A DNA stretch of 64,000 bases from Streptococcus infantis (GTDB lineage: Bacteria; Bacillota; Bacilli; Lactobacillales; Streptococcaceae), in assembly GCF_000963255.1 (NCBI RefSeq), contig NZ_JYOV01000005.1:88501-152500 (forward strand), read 5' to 3'. Positions 1 to 10,029 of this stretch are shown here, piece after piece. The notes beneath the pieces were generated by a model. The model had not been told where the DNA came from, searched no databases, and worked only from the letters and a program-made list of their open reading frames with translations. The translations under genes and the position numbers were made by a program. The first letter of the stretch is position 1, and each line of letters begins with the position of its first letter.

Positions 1-249
1 CTTAATGTAACGAGCGCTAAAATCATTTACCTTACTTACATCATTGAAGTCAAAATCAGAAAACATTGGATAGATGAAACTCATCAATACGATGGAGATC
101 AAAATACCAAGCATGATAATTGTTGATTTTTTCTTCAAAAACTGTCTAAAGACAGAACCCCAATATGAGTAGGCAGGAGCATCAATTGCTTCAGAGGCAA
201 AATCATCTCGTTTTACAAATTGAAATTTATCATTACTAATCGTAGACAT
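1..249 (-). CDS. amiD: Oligopeptide ABC transporter permease AmiD (5' part, runs off the window)
   Basis: The first 83 codons are present and the rest lies beyond base 1. The protein begins [12 protein letters not shown] and has one transmembrane segment around residues 43-62, as expected for the N-terminus of an OppC/AmiD-type permease. Its ATG shares one base with the amiC stop (TAATG), a classic translational coupling arrangement. With AmiC it would form the membrane channel of the Ami oligopeptide importer, energised by AmiE/AmiF encoded further on. Identification rests on context after amiC and on the recognisable N-terminus. Confidence 0.9.
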   Translation of the reverse strand, partial: MSTISNDKFQFVKRDDFASEAIDAPAYSYWGSVFRQFLKKKSTIIMLGILISIVLMSFIYPMFSDFDFNDVSKVNDFSARYIK

Positions 250-1745
250 TATTTGCCTCCTTTCTCTGTCAATTTAATACGTGGGTCAATAATAGTCATC
301 CAAATATCTCCAATTAAGTAAGAGAAAATTGAAACACATGTAAAGATGAAGACTAGACCAACTACCATGTTGTTGTTTGACGCTTTAACAGAGTCAATCA
401 ACATTTTACCCATACCTGGGAAGGCAAAGACTGTTTCAGTAAGAGTTGCTCCACCAATAACACCAATAATTGAGCCTGGGATACCAGAAACGAGTGGTAC
501 CATAGCGTTTTTAAAGATGTGTTTGTTAGAAATTTCTTTTTCAGAAAGACCTTTAGCTCGAGCAAAACGGACAAAGTCTTGAGATTGTAAGTCAATCATG
601 TAACGACGAATCCAGATAGCTAGACCAGGTGCTCCAAGTAAACCAAGAATGACTGATGGAAGGACATAAGAACGCCAATCGCCAGCACCCAAGATTGGGA
701 ATGAGTCTGGGAATCCGATAGAAGAACCAATCAAACGAATAATATAAACTAGAGCAATCGTCGGAAGGGCCATCAAGAAGGTCAAAGTACCTGTAGAGAG
801 GCTGTCAATCCAAGTATTCTTGAAACGAGCCATTGCTGAACCAAGAGGAACTGCAATCGCATATGAAATCGCAAGACCAATCAAACCAGTGATAGCAGAA
901 CTTGCAATCATAGATGGGTACTGATAGTTGCTTTCAGTAGCTGTATATGGATCATCTTTACCGTAGTTGGCTACTTCACGAGCATCAGCTTGACTCGGAG
1001 ATTTATAAGTTCTTGAGTAAATGTTAACTGATGATGTTTTCTTACCAGTTGGGAATTGAACTTCAGAAGTCTTCGTTTGTCCTTGTCCTTGTGTAATAAC
1101 TTGAAGAACAGGAGTATTTGCATAAGTTGGATAAGAATCTCCTAGGTTCAAGTTGACAAAGTTTTGGTGAACAAATGGGAACTGACTATTGAAGTACAAG
1201 AGGTATTTGTGTTTAGTACCTGAACCCACAAGAGACCAACCGATAGCAGGGTCATTCTCAAAGCGCAAATAACGCTCTAAGTTAGGATTCTCAGGGTCTT
1301 GGATCTTGTTTGTATGGTCAATATCAAGCAAGTTTGCATAGAATTTGAATACACGCTCAAAAATAGGAATTTCACGTGTAGCGTAGAATTGTCCACTCTC
1401 TGTAAACTCACCTAGAGTCCAACCATTCCCTAGTTGTTGGATATATTTTTCATAGATTGCTTTATTTGTATCATTTGCATCTACTGTAACAGAAGAGTCA
1501 ATGCTACTAGCTTTTTCCTGCAACTCTTTCGTATCGTAATATTCGATATAACCCATACGCTCAAAGACGGTATTTTCATAGTTATCACGTTTATCAGCCG
1601 TGGTTGCAATTTTATTGTAGTTAGTGTCTTGTTTGAAGATCAACTTCCGTGGAACCATCGTATAGATGATTGTGTAAATCAAGGTCGTTACTAAGAAAAT
1701 AGAAACCAACGACCGCAAGATACGCATAAAAACATATTTTTTCAT
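249..1745 (-). CDS. amiC: Oligopeptide ABC transporter permease AmiC
   Basis: A 498-residue inner-membrane permease. The start is the MKKYVFM methionine at 1745, preceded by AAAGGAA; an in-frame ATG seven codons upstream lacks a good ribosome site. There is one N-terminal membrane helix (about 10-33), a large extracytoplasmic domain of about 240 residues, then the clustered helices of a binding-protein-dependent permease with the EAA-type loop ([15 protein letters not shown]) near the C-terminus. This layout, with a long first loop, is characteristic of streptococcal AmiC. It lies between amiA and amiD in the same operon and imports oligopeptides delivered by AmiA-type lipoproteins, affecting nutrition and peptide signalling. 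Confidence 0.96.
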   Translation of the reverse strand: MKKYVFMRILRSLVSIFLVTTLIYTIIYTMVPRKLIFKQDTNYNKIATTADKRDNYENTVFERMGYIEYYDTKELQEKASSIDSSVTVDANDTNKAIYEKYIQQLGNGWTLGEFTESGQFYATREIPIFERVFKFYANLLDIDHTNKIQDPENPNLERYLRFENDPAIGWSLVGSGTKHKYLLYFNSQFPFVHQNFVNLNLGDSYPTYANTPVLQVITQGQGQTKTSEVQFPTGKKTSSVNIYSRTYKSPSQADAREVANYGKDDPYTATESNYQYPSMIASSAITGLIGLAISYAIAVPLGSAMARFKNTWIDSLSTGTLTFLMALPTIALVYIIRLIGSSIGFPDSFPILGAGDWRSYVLPSVILGLLGAPGLAIWIRRYMIDLQSQDFVRFARAKGLSEKEISNKHIFKNAMVPLVSGIPGSIIGVIGGATLTETVFAFPGMGKMLIDSVKASNNNMVVGLVFIFTCVSIFSYLIGDIWMTIIDPRIKLTEKGGK

Positions 1746-1767
1746 ATTATTTCCTTTAAATCCCAAA

Positions 1768-1797
1768 AGAACCTTCTCCTTTAGGAGAGAAAGTTCT
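1768..1797 (-). promoter_or_regulatory. Intercistronic hairpin between amiA and amiC
   Basis: An imperfect inverted repeat (AGAACCTTCTCCT against AGGAGAGAAAGTTCT) fills most of the amiA-amiC gap. The stem is strong but no clear U-run follows it on the minus strand. It would suit an mRNA stabiliser or partial terminator that keeps AmiA more abundant than the permeases. The function is inferred. Confidence 0.5.
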
Positions 1798-1809
1798 GAT
1801 GAGCATTAT

Positions 1810-3789
1810 TTATTTCACATGACTCGCTAACTCTTTTTGAGCTTTTTCGTTTGATTCAGCTTTTTCTTTGAGCCATTTTTCACGAGCTTCTTTGTACTCT
1901 TTGGTTGTTACAGTGTTTGCTTGCAATTGAAGATATTTGAAGTAAATATCTGAGCCTTTATCACCAGATTGAGTGTAAGATGCTGAGAATGGCACTACAC
2001 GAGAAATAACTGGTGCTGCTCCTGTAGAAGACATAGCTGGAAGGAAGAGTGAGCTATCTGTCAACCAAGCTTGAGCTGCTGCATATTTCTCATAACGTTT
2101 GTTAAGATCGCTTGTTTCACTAGCTGCATCATCAACTAATTTGTCATAGTCTTTCAAGCCAACTTGAGCGACCGCTGGGTTTGATGGATTATCATAGCCC
2201 ATGTAAGTCTTAGTTGTTTCACTGTTAGTAGATTTTAGGATATCAAGGTAAGTTGACGGATCTTCATAGTCTGGGTTCCATCCAACGGCACCTGAAAGAT
2301 CCCAATCTTCTGCTGCTGCACTAGCTGCATAATATGTGACGTTTTGTAATTCATCTGTAGTGATTTGTTGGATATCGATGACTACATTATCTGTACCCAA
2401 AGCAGTCTCAACAGATTGTTTAAATGATTGGATACGAGCAATATAGTTTTTAGATGCTTGGTCAACCGGAATGTCCAAATGAATTGGGAATTTCACGCCG
2501 TCTGCTTCCAATGTCTTCTTAGCTTTAGCCAATTCTGCTTTCGCTTTATCTACATTGTAAAGTCCATCTTGAGCATCTGCAAAGTTTACATCTTTCCATT
2601 CATCACCATAAGAAACGACCTTCTCAGTAACTAAGTCGCCAAATGTTTTTTCACCTGCAGAAACGAAGTCTGGTTTTACAAAAAGGTTACGAACAGCAAG
2701 TGCTGCTCCATCTTTACCATTAATCTGAGCCGAATATGAAGTGCGATCAAATGCAAAGTTCAAAGCTTGACGGAAATCTTTATTAAGAAGGGCTTTCTTA
2801 GTAGAAGTTTTTTCTTCGTCAGTTGTTTTTGAAGTATACTTATAGCTTTGACGGTCAATATTGACACCCAAACCAGCAATACCGGCTCCTTGTGGAGTAT
2901 AGTAGATATTATCTTTATATGTTTCTGCTACTTTAGAATAGTTTGAGCTAGTAGGGTAGAGACGGGCATAGCTGTATGCACCACTTGTAAAGTTACGCTC
3001 GATTGATTCTTGATCCGAACCATCATAATAAGCAAGCGTTACAGTATCGATGTGAACATTGTCTTTATCCCAATACTGTTCATTCTTCGCAAACTCGATA
3101 GAAGACTTAGCTGTCAATCCTTTAAGCAAGAAAGGACCATTGTAAAGCAACGATGTTGGATCTGTCGCCTTACCAAAGTCTTTACCTTTTGATTTTTCAA
3201 ACTCTGCGTTCAAAGGCCAGAAAATTCCGTAAGACAGTTTAGAGTTCCAGTATGGTTCTGGTTGGTTCAATGTATATTGAAGAGTGTAATCATCGACTGC
3301 TTTAACACCTACGGCAGAGAAGTCTGTGTTGTTTCCTGACAAGTAGTCAGCCAATCCTTTAACAGAATTTTGTGCTAGGTAAAGAGCGGCTGATTTATTG
3401 TCGGCTGCGTGTTTCAAACCTGTAACAAAGTCATTTGCAGTTACTTCTGCATATTCTTCACCATCAGATGTGAACCATTTTACACCTTTACGAATTTTAT
3501 ACGTGTATGTCAAACCATCTTGAGATACTGACCAATCTTCAGCGACTGCAGGAGTAAGGTTACCATACTTATCATTCGTAAAGAGTCCATCGATACCGTT
3601 TGAAGTGGCAACTTTTGTACTTTGTTTCCCAGAGATAAGGTAATCCAATGTTTCTGGGTCAGCAGTGTATACATAACCATATGCTTTTGGTGCTTCAGCA
3701 TTTGATGATTTTGAAGAACCACAAGCTGCGAGAACGCCTGTTGCAAGTAGGGCAACCCCTGCTACCGCAAAAATCCGACTTTTTTTCAT
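1810..3789 (-). CDS. amiA: Oligopeptide-binding lipoprotein AmiA
   Basis: A 659-residue family-5 extracellular solute-binding lipoprotein. The signal peptide ends in a lipobox (LAAC, lipidated Cys23), followed by a Ser/Asn linker and the large two-lobe peptide-binding domain. It captures oligopeptides outside the cell and hands them to AmiC/AmiD. The ATG at 3789 is preceded by GAGGAGTTAAC. It is the first gene of the ami operon, with its own promoter upstream (3831-3859). Paralogues (AliA/AliB) exist in this group, but the position in front of amiC-amiD identifies this copy as AmiA. Confidence 0.96.
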   Translation of the reverse strand: MKKSRIFAVAGVALLATGVLAACGSSKSSNAEAPKAYGYVYTADPETLDYLISGKQSTKVATSNGIDGLFTNDKYGNLTPAVAEDWSVSQDGLTYTYKIRKGVKWFTSDGEEYAEVTANDFVTGLKHAADNKSAALYLAQNSVKGLADYLSGNNTDFSAVGVKAVDDYTLQYTLNQPEPYWNSKLSYGIFWPLNAEFEKSKGKDFGKATDPTSLLYNGPFLLKGLTAKSSIEFAKNEQYWDKDNVHIDTVTLAYYDGSDQESIERNFTSGAYSYARLYPTSSNYSKVAETYKDNIYYTPQGAGIAGLGVNIDRQSYKYTSKTTDEEKTSTKKALLNKDFRQALNFAFDRTSYSAQINGKDGAALAVRNLFVKPDFVSAGEKTFGDLVTEKVVSYGDEWKDVNFADAQDGLYNVDKAKAELAKAKKTLEADGVKFPIHLDIPVDQASKNYIARIQSFKQSVETALGTDNVVIDIQQITTDELQNVTYYAASAAAEDWDLSGAVGWNPDYEDPSTYLDILKSTNSETTKTYMGYDNPSNPAVAQVGLKDYDKLVDDAASETSDLNKRYEKYAAAQAWLTDSSLFLPAMSSTGAAPVISRVVPFSASYTQSGDKGSDIYFKYLQLQANTVTTKEYKEAREKWLKEKAESNEKAQKELASHVK

Positions 3790-3830
3790 GTTTAGTTAAC
3801 TCCTCTATTAAAATTAATGAGATACTGTTA

Positions 3831-3859
3831 ATTATACCACACTCCCTTTCAAAAGTAAA
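3831..3859 (-). promoter_or_regulatory. Promoter of the ami operon
   Basis: On the minus strand TTTACT is followed after 17 nt by TATAAT, with an upstream TG making an extended -10 (TGGTATAAT). It lies about 42 nt upstream of the amiA start. Confidence 0.75.
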
Positions 3860-3930
3860 CGAATTTTCAGAATATTTTGTCGCATACCATCTGATAAGCA
3901 GGAAAACTTACATTTTCAGAAAAGAAACTA

Positions 3931-3959
3931 TTGACGAGATTTAATTTAAAAGGTATAAT
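3931..3959 (+). promoter_or_regulatory. Promoter of tRNA-Cys
   Basis: TTGACG, a 17-nt spacer and a perfect TATAAT sit 12 nt before the mature tRNA 5' end. This is close to consensus, as expected for a stable RNA gene. Confidence 0.85.
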
Positions 3960-3971
3960 AATAAAAGTTAA

Positions 3972-4042
3972 GGCGGTATAGCCAAGTGGTAAGGCACGGC
4001 TCTGCAAAAGCTTGATCGTCGGTTCAAATCCGTCTACCGCCT
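3972..4042 (+). tRNA. tRNA-Cys (GCA)
   Basis: A 71-nt cloverleaf. Acceptor arm GGCGGTA pairs with TACCGCC, with discriminator U. A D-arm with AGTGGTAAGG, an anticodon loop CTGCAAA with anticodon GCA, and a T-arm with GGTTCAAATCC are present. No CCA is encoded. It stands alone, transcribed opposite to its neighbours, between its own promoter and terminator. Confidence 0.97.
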
Positions 4043-4052
4043 CTATATTATC

Positions 4053-4080
4053 AAAGGCTCCTATAGGAGTCTTTTCTTTT
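4053..4080 (+). terminator. Terminator of tRNA-Cys
   Basis: The hairpin AAAGGCTCCTATAGGAGTCTTT is followed by TTCTTTT, 10 nt after the tRNA. Confidence 0.85.
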
Positions 4081-4089
4081 TAACTACTA

Positions 4090-4124
4090 AAAAGCTTTAT
4101 CAGTTCTGCTCTGATAAAGCTTTT
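4090..4124 (-). terminator. Terminator of the CNNM/CBS gene
   Basis: A perfect 14-bp stem (AAAAGCTTTATCAG with its complement) lies directly downstream of the minus-strand gene that stops at 4128. A/T runs on both sides mean it could also stop read-through from the tRNA gene. Confidence 0.85.
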
Positions 4125-4127
4125 GTT

Positions 4128-5459
4128 TTATTCTGTTTCTTCTTCTGATTCGAGTTCTTGGATTTGAACCTTAAGCTTGGTTACACGTCCATTTTTGACC
4201 TTATCATTGGTTAGAGTGATATGCTTATTGCTACTTTCTAACTCATAGCTAAGTTTTTCTGATGTTGGAATAGTTCCCACGCCAGTCAAATAGTAACCAG
4301 CGATCGTATCTACATCATCACTTTCAAGTTCAACATCAAAGTAGTCATTAAAGTCATTTAAATTCATTGTCCCTTGGACGATATAGGTATCTTCGCCAAT
4401 TGTATGAACATAGACTTCAGCTCGGTCAGTTTCATCATCAATCTCACCGACAATCTCCTCAAGGAGATCCTCTAGCGTAACTAGACCAGCCATTCCCCCA
4501 TATTCATCGAGAAGAATAGCCATCTGTCTTTGTGAATTTCTCAACTCTTTTAATAAATCATCCACAAAAATAGTTTCAGGTACAAAGAGCGGTTCCTGCA
4601 AAATCTTTCTCAATACGATATTGTCAAAACCATCGGTAAACCCTGCTTTTAGCAGATTCTTGGTATGAATCAAACCAATCACGTTATCCTTGTCATCATC
4701 ATAGACAGGAATACGAGAAAAGTTTTGTTTTAAGATGCTTTCGATAATGGTTTGAGTATCATCTTGAATATCAACCATGAAGGCATCCGTTCGAGGAACC
4801 ATGACTTCACGTGCCATGAGCTCGTCTAGCGAGAAAATCCCTTGTAACATTTCAATTTCATCAGCATCCAAGGTTTCTTCACTCTTAGACAACATGTACT
4901 CAATCTCATCACGAGTCATTTTTTCATCTGCATCGTCAAATGTCATCGGTGTCAATTGACTCAAGAGATTAGTTGATGCTGAGAGCATCCAAACGAAGGG
5001 ACTCACAACCTTACCCAGAGCAATAATAAACGGTACTGTTCTGATAGCCAAGGCATCCTTAAGATTTAGAGCAATTCGCTTAGGATAAAGTTCGCCAAAA
5101 ACAATAGAAATATAGGTCAAGAAAGCTAATGATAAGAAGCTAGCTACCGCATAGGCAGTCTCGCTATTTCCCATCCAAGAGGCGATTAATTCACCTAGTG
5201 AATCTGCTAGTTTAGCCCCTGACAAGATCGTGATTAAGGTGATACCAACTTGAATGGTTGATAAAAAGTGATTCGGGTTTTCAAGTACCTTTAGTAAACG
5301 GATATAGCGTTTATCCCCCTCCTCAGCTTTTTGCTCAACACGTGAACGACTAAGTGAAACCATGGCCATTTCTGTTGCAGAGAAAAAGGCATTTAAAAAG
5401 GTCAAAACAACTAATAAAACAAATTGCAGTAACAAATCCTGACTGCTCGGGTCTTCCAT
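4128..5459 (-). CDS. CNNM/CBS-domain membrane protein (HlyC/CorC family)
   Basis: 443 residues. The N-terminal DUF21/CNNM domain has about four membrane segments within residues 1-190. It is followed by a CBS-domain pair (about 205-330, with MVPRTDAFMVD and IHTKNLL) and a C-terminal CorC_HlyC domain (about 345-430). Proteins of this family are often labelled hemolysins but are better explained as magnesium or divalent-cation transporters or regulators. An extended -10 (TGGTATAAT, 5491-5499) lies about 30 nt upstream and a terminator follows, so it is probably monocistronic. The substrate is inferred from the family only. Confidence 0.88.
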   Translation of the reverse strand: MEDPSSQDLLLQFVLLVVLTFLNAFFSATEMAMVSLSRSRVEQKAEEGDKRYIRLLKVLENPNHFLSTIQVGITLITILSGAKLADSLGELIASWMGNSETAYAVASFLSLAFLTYISIVFGELYPKRIALNLKDALAIRTVPFIIALGKVVSPFVWMLSASTNLLSQLTPMTFDDADEKMTRDEIEYMLSKSEETLDADEIEMLQGIFSLDELMAREVMVPRTDAFMVDIQDDTQTIIESILKQNFSRIPVYDDDKDNVIGLIHTKNLLKAGFTDGFDNIVLRKILQEPLFVPETIFVDDLLKELRNSQRQMAILLDEYGGMAGLVTLEDLLEEIVGEIDDETDRAEVYVHTIGEDTYIVQGTMNLNDFNDYFDVELESDDVDTIAGYYLTGVGTIPTSEKLSYELESSNKHITLTNDKVKNGRVTKLKVQIQELESEEETE

Positions 5460-5678
5460 TTTCCTTCTCCTAAAAAGTATAATTGAAACTATTATACCAT
5501 ATTTTCCAATTTCTACACATTAATTTTCAATTTCTATGATAAAGGGGCGTGGAACAAAGAGCTGAACCCCTAGTCTTGATGCTTTAGTTCCAGCCTTGTG
5601 AATTTTCAAAAAAGCTCTTTAAAATCAGAAGAGCAAAAAACAACCAATCGTGTCTACAATTCATGACTAATAAAAAAC
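5460..5678. other. Intergenic region with a degenerate inverted repeat
   Basis: It holds the promoter of the CNNM gene (5491-5499) and, at about 5545-5615, a weak inverted repeat (TGGAACAAAG near 5550, CTTTAGTTCCA near 5585) overlapping a second one (GGGG/CCCC). No ORF was found. It may be the remnant of a small repeat element. Confidence 0.35.
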
Positions 5679-5703
5679 GAGGTTGGGATTTTCCCTCAAC
5701 CTC
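5679..5703 (-). terminator. Terminator of endA
   Basis: The stem GAGGTTGAGGG/CCCAACCTC reads on the minus strand into GTTTTTTA, 9 nt beyond the endA stop. Confidence 0.85.
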
Positions 5704-5711
5704 TTGATCAA

Positions 5712-6542
5712 TTAGTTATTTTTTGTGACTGTGACCTCACCTGTTCGGTAATCTAACTGAATTCCCTTTTGGACATTTGGAATCACGACATTAAACTCCA
5801 ATTCTCCATCAGAGGACTTAGCTTCAATCTGAGAAGCTGACGGTACCAAATCTTGCTCAGTAGCATAGAGTAATGTTACGCGGTAACGAACTCGTTTGTT
5901 TTGATCTAGGGCTTTTCGAACCAGACTTTCATAGTAGTTTTGTCCTGTGGAGTCTTCTGCACGCGCTTGGTTGGCCCAAGCTGTCTGTACGGCAATATTT
6001 TTAGGATTGCTGGTAGAAGCATCAAAGCCATCTAAGCCACCTATCAAGGCATAGCCTAACAAGTGTCCTCTATCAACTGCGTGATTATAACTTCCTTTTA
6101 GGTTCTTAACCTGATGCCAACCCGCAGGCGTCCAAGATGTTGAACCATTGCCAGTTTCTTCACGGTCCTTGTACTGTCTTGTTGCTTTTGACATGATTGC
6201 ATTCGCTACTGTGGGAACTGTCTCTCCTCCTACCGTTTTTGTCTTGTTATCCGCATAGGGTTTGCTTGAAACCTTAGCATCCAGATTGGTTTTATTGTTA
6301 TTGACGATAAAGGCTCCTGCGCCATTCCACTCTAGAGTACCCTTAATTTGTTTTTTAACTGAATCGGTCAAGACACTTTCAGCCAGTTCTTGACTTGGAG
6401 TATCAGACGACTGTGATTTTTGTTTTACTTGTGTTTGTGGTGCAGTATCGGAAGACTGCATTTGTTTAATATAGTAGCTTCCTGCTGACAAGAGCAAAAA
6501 GAGCAAGAGGCCAATTAGGGCCTGTCTTGTTTTTTTATTCAT
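5712..6542 (-). CDS. endA: DNA-entry nuclease EndA (competence)
   Basis: 276 residues. An N-terminal membrane anchor (about 8-23) is followed by a Ser/Gln-rich linker and a beta-beta-alpha metal nuclease domain. The DRGH motif places the catalytic histidine at residue 160, and N182, N191 and R127 match residues known to matter in pneumococcal EndA. It sits outside the membrane, degrades one strand of incoming DNA during transformation, and is also associated with destruction of neutrophil DNA traps. It lies downstream of murA-epuA, as in pneumococcus, but a BOX repeat separates it from epuA. Confidence 0.96.
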   Translation of the reverse strand: MNKKTRQALIGLLLFLLLSAGSYYIKQMQSSDTAPQTQVKQKSQSSDTPSQELAESVLTDSVKKQIKGTLEWNGAGAFIVNNNKTNLDAKVSSKPYADNKTKTVGGETVPTVANAIMSKATRQYKDREETGNGSTSWTPAGWHQVKNLKGSYNHAVDRGHLLGYALIGGLDGFDASTSNPKNIAVQTAWANQARAEDSTGQNYYESLVRKALDQNKRVRYRVTLLYATEQDLVPSASQIEAKSSDGELEFNVVIPNVQKGIQLDYRTGEVTVTKNN

Positions 6543-6554
6543 ATTTTCTCCTTG

Positions 6555-6704
6555 TACTCTTCGAAAATCTCTTCAAACCACGTCAGCTTCACCTTGCCGT
6601 ATATGTGTTACTGACTTCGTCAGTTCTATCCACAACCTCAAAACTGTGTTTTGAGCAACCTGCGGCTAGCTTCCAAGTTTGCTCTTTGATTTTCATTGAG
6701 TATT
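6555..6704 (+). repeat. BOX repeat element, copy 1 (boxA-boxB-boxC)
   Basis: A 150-bp copy that starts TACTCTTCGAAAATCTC and ends CATTGAGTAT. It contains the segment complementary to the boxA primer region (CTTGCCGTA), a central TGACTTCGTCA palindrome, and a boxC hairpin (GAGCAACC...GGTTGCTC type). Matching copies are at 30871-30985 and 53065-53215, inverted. It lies between epuA and endA. Confidence 0.92.
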
Positions 6705-6739
6705 ACATTCACTTCCTAGAAAAAGGCTGGTCTCCCAGC

Positions 6740-6928
6740 CTATTTTCCTGTAAATTTTGCGATGAGTTCTTGCCATTTTGCTGGTGCTAAAATAGCCCAA
6801 GGATCTTGACCTTTTCCTAGAATACCATAGCCAATCATCAAACCAATAGCAAGAGCTAAGAATCCTAGTAGTAATACTACAATTACTAGGATAAAGCGAC
6901 GTAAGACATTTTTGGATTGTTTATTCAT
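6740..6928 (-). CDS. epuA: EpuA, small membrane protein (DNA-directed RNA polymerase subunit beta/EpuA family)
   Basis: 62 residues from MNKQSKN: a basic N-terminus, one long hydrophobic helix (about 10-36) and a short C-terminal tail ending in AKFTGK. The ATG at 6928 overlaps the murA stop by 8 bases, so the two are translationally coupled; ATGs two and six codons upstream are alternatives. The family name refers to annotation transfer; the molecular role is unclear. The position between murA and endA matches pneumococcal epuA. Confidence 0.85.
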   Translation of the reverse strand: MNKQSKNVLRRFILVIVVLLLGFLALAIGLMIGYGILGKGQDPWAILAPAKWQELIAKFTGK

Positions 6929-8207
6929 CTTCATCAGCTTCCACACTTACCCGTTCAATCTTAGCTCCTAACTGGGCTAATTTTTCATGAAAACGGTAGT
7001 AACCTCTATCTAAATGGACAAGCTTTCCTACAACTGTTTCGCCTTCAGCTACCAAGCCTGTCAAAATCAAGGCTGCACTGGCACGTAAGTCGGTTGATAG
7101 AACTTCTGCCCCTTGGAGAGGCTGTCCTCCGACGATACGGGCTGTATCACGGATAATTTCAGAGTGCAAGCCCATACGACGCATCTCTTCTAAATGTTGG
7201 AAACGATTCTCAAATACAGTCTCTACCATAGTTGACTCACCTTGAGCAACGGTCATTAAAGCAGTGAACTGCGCTTGCATATCTGTCGGAAATCCTGGAT
7301 GTGGAAGTGTCTTAACGTGAACTGCCTTTAGCTTATCCCTCTGAGAACGTACACGAATCCCTTCGTCCTCATCAATGACTTCAACACCCATCTCCAATAA
7401 TTTAGCAATCAAGGGGCGATTGTGTTCCCAGATGGCATCTTGAATCAAGACATCTCCACCTGTCATAGCAGCTGCTACCATGAAGGTCCCTGCTTCGATA
7501 CGGTCTTGCACAACATTGTGGGTCGCACCATGTAGTTGCTCAACACCAGTAATGGTCACAGTTTCAGTTCCTGCCCCCTTGACTTTGGCACCCATTTTAT
7601 TTAGGAGAACAGCTAAGTCGACAATCTCAGGTTCACGCGCAGCATTTTCAATGACTGTCACACCGTTAGCAAGAGTTGCCGCCATCATCAAGTTTTGAGT
7701 AGCACCTACACTTGGGAAGTCCATGTAAATGTGAGCTCCGTGCAAGCGTTCTGCCTTAGCTTCGATATATCCTGCTGTTTGAGTAATTTGAGCACCCATC
7801 GCTTCGAGTCCCTTTAGGTGAAGGTCGATAGGGCGACTACCGATAGTACAACCACCTGGCATCGAAACTTTAGCATGTCCTACACGAGCCAAGATTGGCC
7901 CCAATACTACAATTGAAGCACGCATCTTGCTGACATACTTATAGGGAGCTTCTTCGGTGATGTCACCGGTTGCATCAACTTCAACAATATGTGCTTCTTG
8001 ATCAAAGTCTACTTTCGCATTTAATCCACGAACCACCTGATTCATGGTAAAAACATCCGATAAAATAGGAACATTTTTTAAGACTGTTTTTCCTTCACTT
8101 GCTAAAATAGTTGCTGCAAGCAGTGGCAAAACTGCATTTTTTGCGCCCTCGATGGTAACACTTCCAACCAAACGATTATCGCCACCTTGAACTACAATTT
8201 TTTCCAT
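6921..8207 (-). CDS. murA: UDP-N-acetylglucosamine 1-carboxyvinyltransferase (MurA)
   Basis: 428 residues, a two-domain EPSP-synthase fold. It transfers enolpyruvate from phosphoenolpyruvate to UDP-GlcNAc, the first committed step of peptidoglycan synthesis in the cytoplasm. The fosfomycin-reactive cysteine is Cys120 in [12 protein letters not shown]; Lys23-Asn24 form the substrate-binding pair. Low-GC Gram-positives usually carry two MurA paralogues; the epuA-endA neighbourhood suggests the murA1 copy. Full family length, so active on its face. Confidence 0.95.
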   Translation of the reverse strand: MEKIVVQGGDNRLVGSVTIEGAKNAVLPLLAATILASEGKTVLKNVPILSDVFTMNQVVRGLNAKVDFDQEAHIVEVDATGDITEEAPYKYVSKMRASIVVLGPILARVGHAKVSMPGGCTIGSRPIDLHLKGLEAMGAQITQTAGYIEAKAERLHGAHIYMDFPSVGATQNLMMAATLANGVTVIENAAREPEIVDLAVLLNKMGAKVKGAGTETVTITGVEQLHGATHNVVQDRIEAGTFMVAAAMTGGDVLIQDAIWEHNRPLIAKLLEMGVEVIDEDEGIRVRSQRDKLKAVHVKTLPHPGFPTDMQAQFTALMTVAQGESTMVETVFENRFQHLEEMRRMGLHSEIIRDTARIVGGQPLQGAEVLSTDLRASAALILTGLVAEGETVVGKLVHLDRGYYRFHEKLAQLGAKIERVSVEADEDE

Positions 8208-8232
8208 AGAGTATTTTCCTTCACTTACAATT

Positions 8233-8463
8233 TTAGAATAACGTTCTAACTGCTTCTTGCCAAAGTTGGTAGAGGTTCAGAAAAAAGGAACTAATCAGAT
8301 ATCCTAAACCGATACTACACAATACTACCAAGAGTCGAACCTTCTTCGCATTATCCCTAGTCACCTTCAAAATTTGATCCCATCTAACCAAATCTTTCAA
8401 GAGCTGAAAGACTAGGTAGACAAAAAACATATGACTACTAAGGGTAAAAAACAATTGAATCAT
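8233..8463 (-). CDS. DUF1146 family small membrane protein
   Basis: 76 residues with two hydrophobic helices (about 5-25 and 42-64) separated by a basic loop (RDNAKKVR). Small YwzB/DUF1146 proteins of this shape commonly precede murA in Firmicutes, and here the gene ends 25 nt before murA. TATAAT-like sequence lies directly upstream (8468-8476). No function is known. Confidence 0.75.
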   Translation of the reverse strand: MIQLFFTLSSHMFFVYLVFQLLKDLVRWDQILKVTRDNAKKVRLLVVLCSIGLGYLISSFFLNLYQLWQEAVRTLF

Positions 8464-8519
8464 TTGCCTATTATACCATCTTCTTTTTTTCTACGCTAGT
8501 TTAGGGATTCGCCTACTGT

Positions 8520-9557
8520 TTAGGGATTGTTTTTTAAATAGTCAATCGCATCTTGAAGCGTTTTGACTGGAACGATTTTCATGTCTGTTTTAATCATTTG
8601 AGCCGCTTCTAGAGCTGTGTCATAATTACTCTTGGCATTTGGATTTGCCTTTTTAGCTTCTTCAGTTACTGGATTGTTAGGAGCAAAGAATACAGTAGCT
8701 CCTTTCTTAGCTGCGGCCACAACCTTTTTATCAATTCCACCAATGTCACCTACGTTACCATCTCTATCGATACTTCCTGTACCGGCAATAATCCGTCCAT
8801 TTCGAAGAGTAGGATCTGCAATTTGCGTGTAGATGGATAAACTAAACATCATCCCAGCACTAGGACCACCAATGCCTGCAGTTGAAAACTTGATTGGCAC
8901 ATCACTAGATACTTCTGTGCGGTCAATCAAACCGATTCCGATACCATTCTTCCCATTTTCTAGAGTAATGATCTTTCCTTCGGCAGTCTTAACTTTTCCA
9001 TCCTCCTCATAAGTAACCTTAACCTGATCACCTAGAGTTTGAGAATTAACGTAGTCCACCATCTCTTTTGAACTCTCAAAAGTTTTATCATTCACAGCTG
9101 TTACGGTGTCAGCAATATTAAGAATTCCCTTGAAAGTCGAGTTATCTGTTACAGTCAAAACATAGACACCTAAGTATTTAAGCTCAATTTCCTTACCGGC
9201 CGTTTTCAAGCCTTGATATTTGGCCATGTTTTGTGAAGTTTCCATGTAAAACTGGTTGATTCGCATAAATTCCGCATCTGACGAACCACCAGTCATTTCT
9301 TTGGCGCTATGTATGTCCGTAAAAGGTGTTAGCCAGGCATAGACTAAGTCAACCAGTCTAGCGTGCTTAACTCCAACCGTCACAAATTGGTAGGAACCTT
9401 CCTCTTGGTCAGGTTGGTTATTAACTTGTAAAACCTTTCGAATATCTTCAGAAGTTCCTGGCACCTCGATATAATAAGGCAGGGACACTGTAAAAGCGAT
9501 AAAAGTGGTAATGAGCCCAATAATGAGATATAAGGGCCATCTAGTTTTTTTCTTCAT
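8520..9557 (-). CDS. sepM: PDZ/Lon-type membrane serine protease (SepM/YlbL family)
   Basis: 345 residues. An N-terminal membrane anchor (about 9-28) leads to a PDZ domain (about 125-200) and a Lon-type S16 protease domain. The Ser-Lys dyad is visible as Ser233 in GGPSAGM and Lys278 in GGIDKKV. In S. mutans SepM trims the competence-stimulating peptide; in this species the substrate is unknown. It overlaps coaD by 17 bases in a coaD-sepM unit, a conserved pairing (coaD-ylbL) in Firmicutes. Confidence 0.88.
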   Translation of the reverse strand: MKKKTRWPLYLIIGLITTFIAFTVSLPYYIEVPGTSEDIRKVLQVNNQPDQEEGSYQFVTVGVKHARLVDLVYAWLTPFTDIHSAKEMTGGSSDAEFMRINQFYMETSQNMAKYQGLKTAGKEIELKYLGVYVLTVTDNSTFKGILNIADTVTAVNDKTFESSKEMVDYVNSQTLGDQVKVTYEEDGKVKTAEGKIITLENGKNGIGIGLIDRTEVSSDVPIKFSTAGIGGPSAGMMFSLSIYTQIADPTLRNGRIIAGTGSIDRDGNVGDIGGIDKKVVAAAKKGATVFFAPNNPVTEEAKKANPNAKSNYDTALEAAQMIKTDMKIVPVKTLQDAIDYLKNNP

Positions 9558-10029
9558 TGTTTAACTCCTCTAGGACAGCATTTGGTACATATGCACTGAT
9601 ATCTTGACCAAATTTTAATAGTTCTCTCACAGCCGAAGAGCTGATGTATACATGCTCTGGGCGACTGTGGAGATAGATTGTCTCCATTTCTCCCGCTAGT
9701 TGATGGTTGTAAAAATCAAAACTAGCTTCATACTGAAGATCTGTTGCATTACGCAAGCCACGCACCAAGACCTCTGCACCTAATCTTCTAGCAACATCAA
9801 CGACTAATTCATCGTGAGAAGCTATGACTTGGACATTTTTGAGATGTGCTAGTGCTTTTTCAACAGTTTGCTTTCGGCTCTCTATCGTCAAAAATCCTGT
9901 TTTATGAGGATTATAAAAAATTCCCACATACAATTGATCAAAGAGCTTACTTGCACGCTCAATGAGATCCAAATGTCCATTGGTCATCGGATCAAAAGAA
10001 CCTGTAAATAGCCCAATCTTATCTGACAT
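9541..10029 (-). CDS. coaD: Phosphopantetheine adenylyltransferase
   Basis: 162 residues, nucleotidyltransferase fold. [11 protein letters not shown] is the nucleotide-binding motif and [10 protein letters not shown] the C-terminal signature. It makes dephospho-CoA from 4'-phosphopantetheine and ATP in coenzyme A synthesis. It overlaps rsmD by 11 bases and sepM by 17, so the three form one tightly packed operon. Confidence 0.95.
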   Translation of the reverse strand: MSDKIGLFTGSFDPMTNGHLDLIERASKLFDQLYVGIFYNPHKTGFLTIESRKQTVEKALAHLKNVQVIASHDELVVDVARRLGAEVLVRGLRNATDLQYEASFDFYNHQLAGEMETIYLHSRPEHVYISSSAVRELLKFGQDISAYVPNAVLEELNNEEKN

